From assembly GCA_002428995.1 (NCBI GenBank), contig DIYJ01000015.1, positions 149,613 through 213,612 of the forward strand: 64,000 bases of DNA. Direction: 5' to 3'. The notes under the pieces were generated by a model. It was not told the origin of the DNA and made no database searches. It saw only the letters and a list, made by a program, of their open reading frames with translations. This DNA comes from Flavobacteriales bacterium UBA6057 (GTDB lineage Bacteria > Bacteroidota > Bacteroidia > Flavobacteriales_G > Salibacteraceae). Positions 35,262-44,352 of the stretch are shown here, one piece after another (the stretch's first letter is position 1; each line of letters begins with the position of its first letter). A program made the position numbers and the translations under genes.

Positions 35262-37307
35262 ATGAAGATCAAGAACTATGTACAAGGCCAGTGGGTCGAG
35301 GGTGAAGGGGAAGAATTGGTGGCTTACAACGCGATCAATGGTGAGGCGATTGGCGCGGTTTCCAGTGCCGGGCTCGACTACAAGGCCATGCTGGATTATG
35401 CACGAAATACGGGTGGTCCTGCATTGCGTAAAATGACCTTCCAGGAACGGGGAAGAATGCTCAAGGCATTGGCCCTTTACCTGATCGAGCGCAAAGAGAA
35501 GTTCTACACGCTGAGTGCCGCTACTGGTGCCACGCGCGTGGATAGCTGGATCGACATTGAAGGAGGTATCGGGAACCTATTTGCTTACGCTTCGCTCAGG
35601 AGACAATTTCCGGATCTGCCTTATGCCGTGGAGGGTGATGTTGCTCCTCTGTCAAAAGGAGGGTCGTTCATTGGTCATCACATCTTGGTGCCTAAGCGCG
35701 GTGTTGCCGTTCATATCAATGCCTTCAACTTCCCAATCTGGGGCATGCTGGAGAAAATTGCAGTGAACCTACTGGCCGGAGTTCCAGCAGTAGTGAAGCC
35801 TTCGGAGATCACAGGCTACCTCACCGAGCTGATGGTCAAGGAAATCCTCGACTCTAAGATTCTTCCGGAAGGAAGCTTGCAACTGGTGAGCGGCCTTGGC
35901 CGTGGAATCATTGATCATGTTACCAATCAGGATGTGGTTACGTTCACGGGTTCTGCCGCCACCGGGCGAAAGCTGAAGGCATTGCCACACATCACTGAAA
36001 ACTCGGTTCCTTTCAACCTCGAAGCAGACTCGCTGAATGCTTCCATGCTGGGCGAAGATGCTGCTCCCGGTACCCCTGAATTCGACATCTTCATCAAGGC
36101 TGTAAGAGCGGAGATTACCGTGAAAGCAGGACAAAAGTGTACCGCCATTCGAAGGATCATTGTCCCTGAAAAATACATGGAGGATGTACAAATCGCTCTT
36201 GGCAAGCAGCTGGCCAAAACCACTATTGGAGACCCATCCGTTGATGGTGTTCGAATGGGTTCGCTGGCTTCTCGATTGCAGGTGGAGCGTGTGCGCCAGA
36301 ATGTTGAGCTGCTGATGAAAGAGCAGGACATTGTGTATGGAGACATGGACAACTTTGATGTAGTTGGAGCAGACAAGGACAAAGGCGCGTTCTTCAGTCC
36401 CATCCTGTTCCGCAACGATGATCCGTTCAACAAAACGGCCGTGCACGACATTGAAGCCTTTGGTCCGGTGAGCACGCTCATTCCCTACAAGGACATGGAC
36501 GAGGCAATCCGCATCACCGAAATGGGTAAAGGCTCATTGGTGACTTCGATCGTTACTGCCGATGATAACATTGCCAAGGAATTTGTACTCAATACAGCAC
36601 ATCTCCACGGCCGTATTCTGGTGCTGAACGAGCGATGCGCCAAGGAAAGCACGGGTCATGGTTCGCCCATGCCACTGCTGAGCCACGGTGGACCTGGTAG
36701 AGCAGGAGGTGGCGAAGAAATGGGTGGTGTAAGAGGTGTGAAACACTACATGCAGCGTACGGCCATTCAGGGTCATCCTGAAACGATCACACGCATCACG
36801 GAGCAATTCCAGGTTGGAGCAGATCAGCCAGAAGCCAATCCGCATGTATTCCGCCAGCACTTTGAGGAGTTGACGGTGGGAGATACCGTCTTCACCCATA
36901 AGCACACGATCACGGAGGCGGACATCGTGAACTTTGCGAATGTGAGTGGCGATAACTTCTATGCACACATGGATGCTACCTCACTGGATGGAACCATCTT
37001 CGAGGAGCGCGTTGCACATGGGTATTTCTTGCTTTCGAAGGCGGCAGGACTCTTTGTTGATCCTAAGAAGGGGCCAGTGTTGTTGAACTATGGAGTGGAG
37101 CAGGCTCGTTTTACCAAGCCGGTTTATTTCGGTACTACGGTGGGTGTTCGCTTTACGGTGAAGGAGAAGATTGATCAGGAGAAGCGCAGTGAGGATGATG
37201 TGGCGAAGGGTATCGTGAAGTTCTTGGTGGATATGTATGATGATGAAGGAGAGACGGTTGCTATTGCTACGATTCTTACGATGGTGAAGAAGCTGGATCA
37301 GTCTTAG
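35262..37307 (+). CDS. paaZ: Bifunctional PaaZ: oxepin-CoA hydrolase / semialdehyde dehydrogenase
   Basis: This 681-residue fusion carries an N-terminal aldehyde dehydrogenase (about 1-520; PKRGVAVHINAFNFPIWGM, TFTGSAATGRK, Glu in NLEADSLN, nucleophile Cys293 in AGQKCTAIRR). The C-terminal MaoC-like hot-dog hydratase (about 527-676) has the catalytic Asp-x4-His in SGDNFYAHMD. PaaZ opens the oxepin ring of 2-oxepin-2(3H)-ylideneacetyl-CoA and oxidises the resulting semialdehyde in aerobic phenylacetate degradation. Both active sites look intact. The start at 35262 (MKIKNYVQGQW) is chosen over an upstream TTG. paaABCE, paaG and paaK are not in the window. Confidence 0.95.
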   Translation: MKIKNYVQGQWVEGEGEELVAYNAINGEAIGAVSSAGLDYKAMLDYARNTGGPALRKMTFQERGRMLKALALYLIERKEKFYTLSAATGATRVDSWIDIEGGIGNLFAYASLRRQFPDLPYAVEGDVAPLSKGGSFIGHHILVPKRGVAVHINAFNFPIWGMLEKIAVNLLAGVPAVVKPSEITGYLTELMVKEILDSKILPEGSLQLVSGLGRGIIDHVTNQDVVTFTGSAATGRKLKALPHITENSVPFNLEADSLNASMLGEDAAPGTPEFDIFIKAVRAEITVKAGQKCTAIRRIIVPEKYMEDVQIALGKQLAKTTIGDPSVDGVRMGSLASRLQVERVRQNVELLMKEQDIVYGDMDNFDVVGADKDKGAFFSPILFRNDDPFNKTAVHDIEAFGPVSTLIPYKDMDEAIRITEMGKGSLVTSIVTADDNIAKEFVLNTAHLHGRILVLNERCAKESTGHGSPMPLLSHGGPGRAGGGEEMGGVRGVKHYMQRTAIQGHPETITRITEQFQVGADQPEANPHVFRQHFEELTVGDTVFTHKHTITEADIVNFANVSGDNFYAHMDATSLDGTIFEERVAHGYFLLSKAAGLFVDPKKGPVLLNYGVEQARFTKPVYFGTTVGVRFTVKEKIDQEKRSEDDVAKGIVKFLVDMYDDEGETVAIATILTMVKKLDQS

Positions 37308-37322
37308 GCTTTCGGGCGGGTT

Positions 37323-37365
37323 CACGCAGAGTTCGCAAAGGGAAGACACGCAGAGAACGCAAAGG
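37323..37365 (+). repeat. Two-unit tandem repeat CACGCAGAG-NN-CGCAAAGG before the GxxExxY gene
   Basis: CACGCAGAGTTCGCAAAGG at 37323-37341 and CACGCAGAGAACGCAAAGG at 37347-37365 differ at two positions and have a period of 24 bp; the second unit touches the ATG. I recall similar CGCAGAG/CGCAAAG repeats before GxxExxY genes in other genomes. Confidence 0.85.
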
Positions 37366-37743
37366 ATGACGGAGAACGAGATTTCTTATAAGATCATTGG
37401 TGCTTCTATTGAGTTGCATAAGGCGCTTGGGCCGGGATTACTGGAAAGTGTATATGAGGAGTCTTTAGCACTGGATTTGCGTGCCTCAGGTCTGAAGGTA
37501 AAGCAGCAGGTTTCAGTTCCCATGAGTTACAAGTCTTTGAATTTTGAACGTGGTTTTCGGTTGGATTTGCTAGTAGAGGACATGGTGATCATTGAAATCA
37601 AATCGGTTCAGGCTATACTCCCGGTACATAAGTCTCAACTACTAACCTATTTGCGTTTGTCTGATCGAAGACTGGGCCTTCTTATCAATTTCAACTCGAA
37701 AGTCTTGAAAGAGAGTATTCATCGTATTGCCAACGGACTTTAA
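37366..37743 (+). CDS. GxxExxY family protein
   Basis: A 125-residue protein with the family-defining GPGLLESVYEESL (GxxExxY). A PD-(D/E)xK-like core follows: FRLDLLVEDMVIIEIKSV contains the Asp and the E-x-K pair, then HKSQLLTYLRLSDRRLGLLINF. The fold predicts a nuclease-like protein, but the family has no established role. These genes are scattered through unrelated genomes in many copies and may be mobile. It lies between paaZ and an antibiotic-biosynthesis-monooxygenase-like gene without overlap, and directly behind a tandem repeat that forms its 5' region. Confidence 0.92.
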   Translation: MTENEISYKIIGASIELHKALGPGLLESVYEESLALDLRASGLKVKQQVSVPMSYKSLNFERGFRLDLLVEDMVIIEIKSVQAILPVHKSQLLTYLRLSDRRLGLLINFNSKVLKESIHRIANGL

Positions 37744-37780
37744 GCTCCAAAGCCTACGCATGTATGATCTTTGCGTGAAA

Positions 37781-38113
37781 ATGATCAACTGGAAAAACAA
37801 CAAAGCCCCCGAACCGCCCTACTACGCCTCCATCTTCCATTACTACCTCGGAGATGACCTGGAAGGCTATGCAGCAATGGACGACATCACCCTGGAGCTT
37901 GCCCAGCAAAACCCGGGCTATCTCGGCTATGAAAGCCACAAGTCCAACGGCCGCGGTTCATTCATAAGCTACTGGAAGGACCTGGAGTCGATAGACGAAT
38001 GGCGAAAGAATAGCACCCACATCAAAGCCAAAGCAGAAGGCATGAAGCGATGGTATAAATACTACCACTCCATGATCGCCAAGGTGGAGAGTGCCCGCTT
38101 TCATGAGCTCTGA
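37781..38113 (+). CDS. Antibiotic-biosynthesis-monooxygenase (ABM)-like small protein
   Basis: A 110-residue protein (MINWKNNKAPEPPYYASIFH onward). It has the dimeric alpha/beta-barrel pattern of ABM-domain proteins: YYASIFHYYLG, YAAMDDITLELAQQNPGYLG, SFISYWKDLESIDEWR, and HIKAKAEGMKRWYKYYHSMI. Members act as heme- or quinone-related monooxygenases or have no known activity. A GATCTTTG sequence close to the -7 consensus lies just before the ATG at 37781, which favours this start over an in-frame ATG at 37760. The C-terminal helix has the Trp-Tyr-Lys cluster usual in the family. Confidence 0.8.
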   Translation: MINWKNNKAPEPPYYASIFHYYLGDDLEGYAAMDDITLELAQQNPGYLGYESHKSNGRGSFISYWKDLESIDEWRKNSTHIKAKAEGMKRWYKYYHSMIAKVESARFHEL

Positions 38114-38141
38114 GCGGGATCAAACCTGAATTCAAGTAGTC

Positions 38142-38174
38142 GCGTCTTGTAGGAAACCTACTAACTACAAGCGC
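38142..38174 (+). promoter_or_regulatory. Hairpin directly abutting the start codon of a T9SS cargo gene
   Basis: GCG(T)CTTGTAG pairs with CTACAAGCGC, ten base pairs with one bulged T, and ends on the base before ATG at 38175. An inner alternative stem GTAGG/CCTAC overlaps it. It could close the start region or be a weak terminator of the preceding gene. Confidence 0.45.
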
Positions 38175-39068
38175 ATGACTACACCACGAAGCATCCTCCT
38201 TCTCTGCACATTGCTGGCAACGGCAGTTGGATTTTCTCAAACCTTCACGGCCAATGCCGGAGCAGACGTTTTGGTTTGTGTCCAGGCCATAAACTTTGAC
38301 ACCAACTTCACGATTGGCGGCTCTCCAACGGCTGAAAACGGAACTGGTCCTTACACGTATAGATGGTATTCGGCTGATTCGGGTTGGAGTGCCAGCGAGA
38401 TTCTGAACGATACTACGATCGCCAATCCAGAAGTAACCATCTCTACTTTTTTCATGCCCGGACCGGAGCACAACATTCAGTTGGAGATTACGGATTCAAC
38501 CGGTGCTGTAGCCCTGGATACCATGTTCATTCAGATCTGTGGCCAACTGCCCGTCCCTCTCGGAGTCAGCGTGGTTTATGCAGAGCAAGGAGACACTATT
38601 GTTCTACGTGCTCGCCCTTCCTTTTCCTGCGAGTTAGATTCCATTGTGTGGTCTCCGCAAGATCACTTGATTTCACCGCCCTATGGCGACTCAGTCATCG
38701 TAGTGGTGGATGACCTGGATTTCAACTATCAGTATTCTACCCAGTTCTTCGGCCCCTTCGGATGCATGGGTACGGGTGACTATGAGCCCATCATCGCGGA
38801 CGTTTACCCAAAAGGAGTATCCGAGCTGGGCGATGCCGGATTCAACCTTTTCCCCAATCCATCCTCTGACGGCCGCTTGGTGATTGAATCAGAATTCAGA
38901 ATCTCTGAAATTCAGGTCACGGATGTTCAGGGACGTGTGTTGATTCAAACCACAGCCAACGGTCAGCGAACGGAACTAAATCATGACCTGCCTTCTGGTA
39001 TGTACACCGTTTCTGTGTTGACGGGTAGCCAGTGGATGAAGCAAAGGCTGGTAGTAGACAACAATTGA
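38175..39068 (+). CDS. Secreted protein with T9SS type A sorting domain
   Basis: A 297-residue exported protein. Residues 1-20 are a signal peptide (SILLLCTLLATAVGF, then SQ). The middle resembles an Ig/PKD-like fold (FTIGGSPTAENGTGPYTYRWY), and the last 75 residues are a T9SS C-terminal sorting domain: NLFPNPSSDGRLVIESEF, EIQVTDVQGRVL, LPSGMYTVSVLTGSQW, KQRLVVDNN. It should be exported by Sec, passed through T9SS and released or anchored at the surface. Ligand or role is unknown. A hairpin sits directly before its start codon. It converges with the aldehyde dehydrogenase gene, 56 bp apart. Confidence 0.87.
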   Translation: MTTPRSILLLCTLLATAVGFSQTFTANAGADVLVCVQAINFDTNFTIGGSPTAENGTGPYTYRWYSADSGWSASEILNDTTIANPEVTISTFFMPGPEHNIQLEITDSTGAVALDTMFIQICGQLPVPLGVSVVYAEQGDTIVLRARPSFSCELDSIVWSPQDHLISPPYGDSVIVVVDDLDFNYQYSTQFFGPFGCMGTGDYEPIIADVYPKGVSELGDAGFNLFPNPSSDGRLVIESEFRISEIQVTDVQGRVLIQTTANGQRTELNHDLPSGMYTVSVLTGSQWMKQRLVVDNN

Positions 39069-39124
39069 TAGAAAGCGATCGGCTAGTGTGAACTGCTGAT
39101 AGCTAGCAGCTGACAGCCTTTTCA

Positions 39125-40567
39125 TCAATACTTAATGCAAACGTTCTTGGGCTCCGTAAAGAATTGAAGCGCCTCAAAACCACCTTCGCGGCCCACGCCT
39201 GAGCTTTTCACACCTCCGAATGGCGTACGCAGATCGCGGAGCAACCAGCAGTTGACCCATACAATGCCTGTGTGAAGGCCTTTCGCAACTCTGTGTGCTT
39301 TACTCAGGTTCTCAGTCCAGACGGAGCTGGCTAAACCGTATTTGGTGCTATTGGCCATTTCCAGCACTTCTTCTTCAGAATCGAAGGGAATGAGTGTAAC
39401 TACCGGGCCGAAAATCTCTTCCTGATTGGTGCGGCAGGTGTGTGGCAACCCTTCAATGACTGTGGGCTCCAGGTAATAGCCGTCTTTAAACTCGCCCGTC
39501 ATTTCAGCCTGCTTGCCACCAGTCAACACGGTGCCTCCTTCTTCCTTGGCCAGCTCGATGTAGCTCAGCACTTTTTCCATGTGAGGCTTGCTCACTACCG
39601 CCCCCAGCTTCGTGTCTTCTTCTTTGGGGTTACCCACTTTCATGGCCTTCACGCGTTTCACGAATTCGGTTTTGAAGAGATCGTAAATGGAGCGTTCAAT
39701 GAGTATGCGCGAGCCGCATAAGCAAATTTGTCCCTGGTTGGCGAAGGATGATAGCAGGGTCGTTTTCAGCATCTTGTCGAAGTCGCAGTCCGCGAAAATG
39801 ATGTTCGGGTTTTTGCCTCCCAGCTCCAGGCTCAGCTTTTTGAACTTCGGAGCTGCCGTCCGTGCGATCCATTCTCCGGTAGCCGTGCCTCCTGTGAAGC
39901 TGATCATGGGAATGTCTTCATGCTCGATGATGGCTGCTCCTGCCTTTGGCCCCAACCCGTGAACGATGTTGAGCACACCTTTGGGCAATCCGGCTTCGAT
40001 GCAGATTTTAGAAAGAAGGAAGGCTGTGAAGGGGGTAACCTCCGAAGGTTTGGCCACCACCGTATTGCCTGCCGCCAGGGCCGGGGCAATTTTCCAGCTG
40101 AACAGGTAGAGTGGCAGGTTCCAGGGTGAAATGCAGCCGGCAACACCAATGGGTTCTCTCAGCGTGTAGTTGATGCCCACTTCTCCCATCGAATGGGATT
40201 CTGAAGCATAATGCAGAATGGCTGTGCCGTAGAAATGGAAGTTGGCCTGTGCGCGTGGAATGTCCACGGTTCTTGCCAGCTTCACCGGTTTTCCATTGTC
40301 TCGGCTTTCTGCCTGCGCGAGTTCCTCCAGGTTCTGGCCAATCAGCTCTGCGATTTTCAGAAGATAGTTGGATCGTTCCTGAATGCTCAACGCTGCCCAA
40401 CTCGGGAAGGCGGCCTTCGCTGCTGCCGTAGCCTGATCCACGTCCTCCTTTGTGCTGTCTGGGATGGTTCCATAAGGCTTGCCGGTGGCTGGTTCAATGT
40501 TGTCGAGGTGGTTTCCGGAGTGTGGCTCGACCAACGCTCCGTTGATGTAATTCAGGATCTTTTCCAT
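39125..40567 (-). CDS. ALDH8A1-like 2-aminomuconic 6-semialdehyde dehydrogenase
   Basis: An NAD-dependent aldehyde dehydrogenase of 480 residues. SPWNLPLYLFSWKIAPALAA, SFTGGTATGEW, the general base Glu in LSLELGGKNPN, the nucleophile Cys in FANQGQICLCGSRI (about residue 280) and KYGLASSVWTENLSKAHR are all in place. The C-terminal WVNCWLLRDLRTPFGGVKSS and the overall sequence are close to my memory of ALDH8A1/2-aminomuconate-semialdehyde dehydrogenase, which oxidises the semialdehyde formed downstream of 3-hydroxyanthranilate. 3-Hydroxyanthranilate dioxygenase occurs 10 kb away, which supports this reading over hydroxymuconic semialdehyde dehydrogenase. The start at 40567 (MEKILNYING) fits the family; the upstream in-frame extension does not. 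Confidence 0.85.
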   Translation of the reverse strand: MEKILNYINGALVEPHSGNHLDNIEPATGKPYGTIPDSTKEDVDQATAAAKAAFPSWAALSIQERSNYLLKIAELIGQNLEELAQAESRDNGKPVKLARTVDIPRAQANFHFYGTAILHYASESHSMGEVGINYTLREPIGVAGCISPWNLPLYLFSWKIAPALAAGNTVVAKPSEVTPFTAFLLSKICIEAGLPKGVLNIVHGLGPKAGAAIIEHEDIPMISFTGGTATGEWIARTAAPKFKKLSLELGGKNPNIIFADCDFDKMLKTTLLSSFANQGQICLCGSRILIERSIYDLFKTEFVKRVKAMKVGNPKEEDTKLGAVVSKPHMEKVLSYIELAKEEGGTVLTGGKQAEMTGEFKDGYYLEPTVIEGLPHTCRTNQEEIFGPVVTLIPFDSEEEVLEMANSTKYGLASSVWTENLSKAHRVAKGLHTGIVWVNCWLLRDLRTPFGGVKSSGVGREGGFEALQFFTEPKNVCIKY

Positions 40568-40677
40568 GCTGACTTGTGAGGCGATCAAAGGTAGATGCAA
40601 AAGCCAAACTGCGGGTGATGAAGCCACCATCTCCACTCGACAGAAATTGAAGGTCAGTCGGAGAGACCACCAGAATG

Positions 40678-43600
40678 CTACTGAACAATGAACCGTGTTC
40701 TGGAAATCACTTTCTGATCATTCCAGGCTTCTAAAAAGTAAACACCAGTGACTCGGGTGGTTTGAATCACTTCATGGTTCGATTGAACACGCTTTTCCTG
40801 AACCAGTTGGCCCTGGCTGTTGAATACCCTTAGCACCTGCACTTTTGATGTCCCCATGTCAACGGTGAATTGCCCGCTGTTCGGGTTCGGGTAGATCAAC
40901 AATGGATCAGTATTCAGCTCACCGATTCCCACATTATTGATGCTGACACACTCAGAAGTATCCACGCACCCATTTTCCGTCAGTTCTACGGCATAATCTC
41001 CGTTACTTGATGGAGTGAATTCTTGCTCAGTTTCGTTCGTGAAAGCAATTCCTGTATTGCAATCAAGCCATTGATAAGAGGCGCTTTCATTGTTGGCCAT
41101 GATGGTTGTGGCAGATACGAGGGTGGTGATATCGGAGACACTGTTTATGGTCAGCTCCAACTCATAAATAGAATCGCAACCGGATATGGTTGGATACGTT
41201 GCCACATAGCTGCCCGAGGTTAGGATCAGGGAATCATTGACTGGCCATGTATAGCTGTTACATGCTGAGACCGTATCCTCATCAAGAAAGCTCGAGTGAA
41301 CCGTCAGGTCGAGGAATACAATAGAGTCGCAGCCTTGAGATGTAGCAAGCGTATCTACGTACAACCCTGATGTGTTGTACAATACCCCGTTTACTCCCCA
41401 AGTGTAGTTGTCGCACGCATCTACCACTTCAGTGGATGTAGCCGTTTCATTGATGGTAAGATTGAGGATGGCGATCGAGTCACAGCCTACTGCATTTACA
41501 AGGGTGTCTGTGTACGTGCCCGACTGCAGGTATGTAATGCCGCTGGTGGGCCAGTTGTAGGCATCGCATGCGATGATGGTTTCGCTTCCTGAAGTGCTTT
41601 GATGGATGGTCAGGTTTAATGTGGCGATGGAATCGCAGCCTACTGCATTCGTCAAGGTGGCGGTGTAGGGGCCTGAAGCCATATATGTCATGTTATTTGC
41701 AGACCAGGCATAGCTGTCACATGCGGTGATGTTTTCTGAGCCCGCAGTAGAACTATGGATGGTTAAATGGATCGTTGCGAGTGAATCACATCCCAAAACA
41801 GTCGAAAGAAGTGTGTCGTAGGTACCTGATGAGAAGTAAGTCATGTTTGTTGTTGACCAGAAAAAACTATCACATGCGGTGATGTTCTGGGCAGCGGAGT
41901 CTCCATAATTCACTGTCAGGTTCAAGGTAATCACAGAGTCGCATCCGTCAATGTTGGTCAACGTATCCAGGTATGTTCCTGAGGTCGTATAAGTCAATCC
42001 GGAAGTTGGCCACGTATAGCTGTCGCATGCTGTAGCGGTCTCTGAGCCTGTATTGCTGTAGTTGATGGTAAGGTTCAAGGAAACAATAGAATCACACCCC
42101 AGCGAATTTGTCAGGGTATCCATGTAAATGCCGGAAGTATTATAAGTCATTCCATTCGTGCTCCACGCAAAGCTGTCACAAGCAGTAATGGTTTCCGCGG
42201 TTGTGTCACTGTAGTTGATCGTCAGGTTTAATGTGACAATGGAATCACAGCCCATGGCATTCATGAAAGTGTCGGTGGCCGTTGTGTTGGAAGCTGTATA
42301 GGTGTTTCCATCAATCCATGTGTAGCTGTTGCAGGCAGTAACCGTGTCCGTGCTTGCACTGCTGCTGTTCAGGGTCAGGTCAAGTGTAATTATAGAATCA
42401 CAACCTGCGACATTCAAGATGGTATCTACATAAAACCCATTTGCGGTGTAGACCATGTTATTCACATTCCATAAAAAGCTGTCACAAGCGGTAACGGCAA
42501 TGGTATCTTCAGAAGAATGAAGAATGGTGAGCTGCAACACCGCAATGGAATCAGTGCCACCTGAAGAAAGAGTAGTAAGGGTGTCTCGCGGGCTGAATGT
42601 GCTGGACGTATAAGTTACCCCGTTCCAGGTGTATGCATCACAGGCCGTGACCTTATCTACGCGAATCCCTGGGTAATTTCCGGATAGCTTTAGCCTTAAC
42701 GGAGCGCGGTTTATTCCATAGTTCGTAACGGCAAAAACGGAATCTGTGGGGTCCACGTCCACACTTGACCCACTTACTTCCCCAGCGCCATAAATTCTAT
42801 CCCCGGGACCAATGTTTACTCCATCTGCAAACTCATTTCCAGCACTGCCAAACGTATACCCTCCAATGTAAACACCATCTTCAGAAAGTACATGTAAGTA
42901 CAGGTCGAGACTTCCGAAGACACTAGAAGTATCTAGTCCGTCCTCCGTGTTGAGATCAATAAATTGAGAGTACCGACCCAGCGTAATGATGTTTCCTCTG
43001 GAATCAACATCTGCATGTGCAAGAGTAAATCCTCCCGATCCAGAGGACTCTATTTGTCTGGCCCAATTAAAATCTCCCAGCGAGGAAAGCTGAACATGAA
43101 AGTAGTTGGAGTTTCCTGCCCCCCAGGACACCATATTGTATGTTCCAGGTCCGGGATCGAAGTCATAATTGCCCGAAAACTTACCGTGAACAGTGACGTC
43201 ACCATCCTGATCAACGATAACTCCTGCCGGTTCTATCCTTTCAAATTGCTTCGCCCAAACCAAGTTTCCATTTGAATCAAGTTTTTGAACGTAGGCATCA
43301 CTATTATTGGCGGAGGGTGTGATAAGATTGAATATCCCGGAACCGGGATCAAAGTCAACAGTGCCTCTGAACTCTCCCGTTGTGTAAACATTGCCATCTT
43401 CATCCACATCCAGGCCTCTTGGACCAAAAGGATAAGATGTTTGAATGCGTTGTACCCATTGAAAATCTCCATCCTGATCAAGCTTCAAAATGTATCCATT
43501 GCCTACAGAGAAAGTTGGCCAGGTGGTGTTTATGGAAACGGAAGAATTTGGATCGGGATCAAAATCAATGGTGCCATTGATAAATGACCCAAAAAGATGC

Positions 43601-44208
43601 AGATTGGAGAAGGTGTCAACGACAAAGTAGGGGACAGAAATGCCTCCATCGCCTCCAAAGACCTTTGTCCACATGTACGTGCCTGCGCTGTCGTATTTGG
43701 TGACGAATCCGCTGCCTTCATTCAGGTCTAGCGAGCTCTTATTGTCAACCCCGGAACCGGGATCGAAATCGACAGTACCTTCAAATTCTCCGGCCACATA
43801 GATGTTCTCGTGTTTATCAACTTCGATCAACTCGGGGAACACAGTGGATGAACCTGAAACAGAATTACCAGTGAAAATAAGCTTCGCCCACTTCAAGTTT
43901 TGTGCGCTGTCCAGCTTCTGAAGGTAATACCGTGGAGTAGCTCCGGATAAAGTGAAAACGCCTGGGCCGGGATCAAAATCCGTATTGCTGGCGGAGTAGC
44001 TTCCCATGTGATAGGAATGTCCTGTCTCGGATACAGCAAACTTCATGTTTCCGCTTGTATTCATGGTGTGCGCCCAATCCAGATTCAATACCTGAGCATT
44101 GAGTTCATGAGATGCTCCAATGTGAAGCAACAGACAAATGGCAACATAAATTCTGGCAACAAGTTTCCCTGAGGAAATAGCGCTGGCTGAAATATTGACG
44201 ATCATCAC
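40678..44208 (-). CDS. Large secreted repeat protein with SBBP-like propeller and T9SS type A tail
   Basis: A 1176-residue exported protein. After a signal peptide (about 18-38, ARIYVAICLLLHIGA, ELNAQ) come repeats containing DFDPGPGVFTLSG, DFDPGSGVDN, DFDPDPNSS, DFDPGSGIFNL and DFDPGPGTYNM. The calcium-binding-like DxDxGxG pattern suggests an SBBP-type beta-propeller (about 40-510). Ten tandem Ig-like repeats of about 48 residues follow, each opening (T/A)ACDSYTW and closing GCDSIVTLNLTI. The tail LLIYPNPNSGQFTVDMG, RVFNSQGQLVQEKR, YFLEAWNDQKVISRTRF is a T9SS sorting domain. It probably acts as a surface adhesin or fibre. The gene is isolated from its upstream neighbours by about 350 bp that hold a fossil of a related gene. 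Confidence 0.9.
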   Translation of the reverse strand: MMIVNISASAISSGKLVARIYVAICLLLHIGASHELNAQVLNLDWAHTMNTSGNMKFAVSETGHSYHMGSYSASNTDFDPGPGVFTLSGATPRYYLQKLDSAQNLKWAKLIFTGNSVSGSSTVFPELIEVDKHENIYVAGEFEGTVDFDPGSGVDNKSSLDLNEGSGFVTKYDSAGTYMWTKVFGGDGGISVPYFVVDTFSNLHLFGSFINGTIDFDPDPNSSVSINTTWPTFSVGNGYILKLDQDGDFQWVQRIQTSYPFGPRGLDVDEDGNVYTTGEFRGTVDFDPGSGIFNLITPSANNSDAYVQKLDSNGNLVWAKQFERIEPAGVIVDQDGDVTVHGKFSGNYDFDPGPGTYNMVSWGAGNSNYFHVQLSSLGDFNWARQIESSGSGGFTLAHADVDSRGNIITLGRYSQFIDLNTEDGLDTSSVFGSLDLYLHVLSEDGVYIGGYTFGSAGNEFADGVNIGPGDRIYGAGEVSGSSVDVDPTDSVFAVTNYGINRAPLRLKLSGNYPGIRVDKVTACDAYTWNGVTYTSSTFSPRDTLTTLSSGGTDSIAVLQLTILHSSEDTIAVTACDSFLWNVNNMVYTANGFYVDTILNVAGCDSIITLDLTLNSSSASTDTVTACNSYTWIDGNTYTASNTTATDTFMNAMGCDSIVTLNLTINYSDTTAETITACDSFAWSTNGMTYNTSGIYMDTLTNSLGCDSIVSLNLTINYSNTGSETATACDSYTWPTSGLTYTTSGTYLDTLTNIDGCDSVITLNLTVNYGDSAAQNITACDSFFWSTTNMTYFSSGTYDTLLSTVLGCDSLATIHLTIHSSTAGSENITACDSYAWSANNMTYMASGPYTATLTNAVGCDSIATLNLTIHQSTSGSETIIACDAYNWPTSGITYLQSGTYTDTLVNAVGCDSIAILNLTINETATSTEVVDACDNYTWGVNGVLYNTSGLYVDTLATSQGCDSIVFLDLTVHSSFLDEDTVSACNSYTWPVNDSLILTSGSYVATYPTISGCDSIYELELTINSVSDITTLVSATTIMANNESASYQWLDCNTGIAFTNETEQEFTPSSNGDYAVELTENGCVDTSECVSINNVGIGELNTDPLLIYPNPNSGQFTVDMGTSKVQVLRVFNSQGQLVQEKRVQSNHEVIQTTRVTGVYFLEAWNDQKVISRTRFIVQ
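41140..42650 (-). repeat. Ten tandem repeats of about 150 bp encoding ACD...GCD modules
   Basis: Ten consecutive modules encode a pair of Cys in constant spacing (ACDSxxW and GCDSI). The sequence diverges between copies at the DNA level while the protein pattern is kept, so the array is old and under selection. The Cys pair could form a disulfide in each Ig-like unit. Confidence 0.85.
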
Positions 44209-44316
44209 AGACTACGTTTCAGTTGGTGAAAGACTGTGAAGGTGAGAGAAGGTTTGAGGAATCCAAGGATAACTCCGCCTATAAATGAAATCCGGTCAAT
44301 ACCACATGAAATCTGG

Positions 44317-44352
44317 AAAAAAACCACATCGAAACATTGCGATTCGATGTGG
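44317..44352 (-). terminator. Rho-independent terminator behind the fossil T9SS tail
   Basis: CCACATCGAA (44324-44333) and TTCGATGTGG (44343-44352) are a perfect 10 bp stem with a 9-base loop; on the minus strand seven T follow. It begins one base after the stop of the remnant tail. Confidence 0.85.

Noticed and set aside
35769..36446. Minus-strand frame of 225 codons opposite paaZ
   Set aside because: It is antisense to the active-site region of PaaZ and shows no domain of its own.
41140..42650. CRISPR-like array
   Set aside because: The repeats are in frame within a long coding sequence, vary between copies and have no unique spacers.
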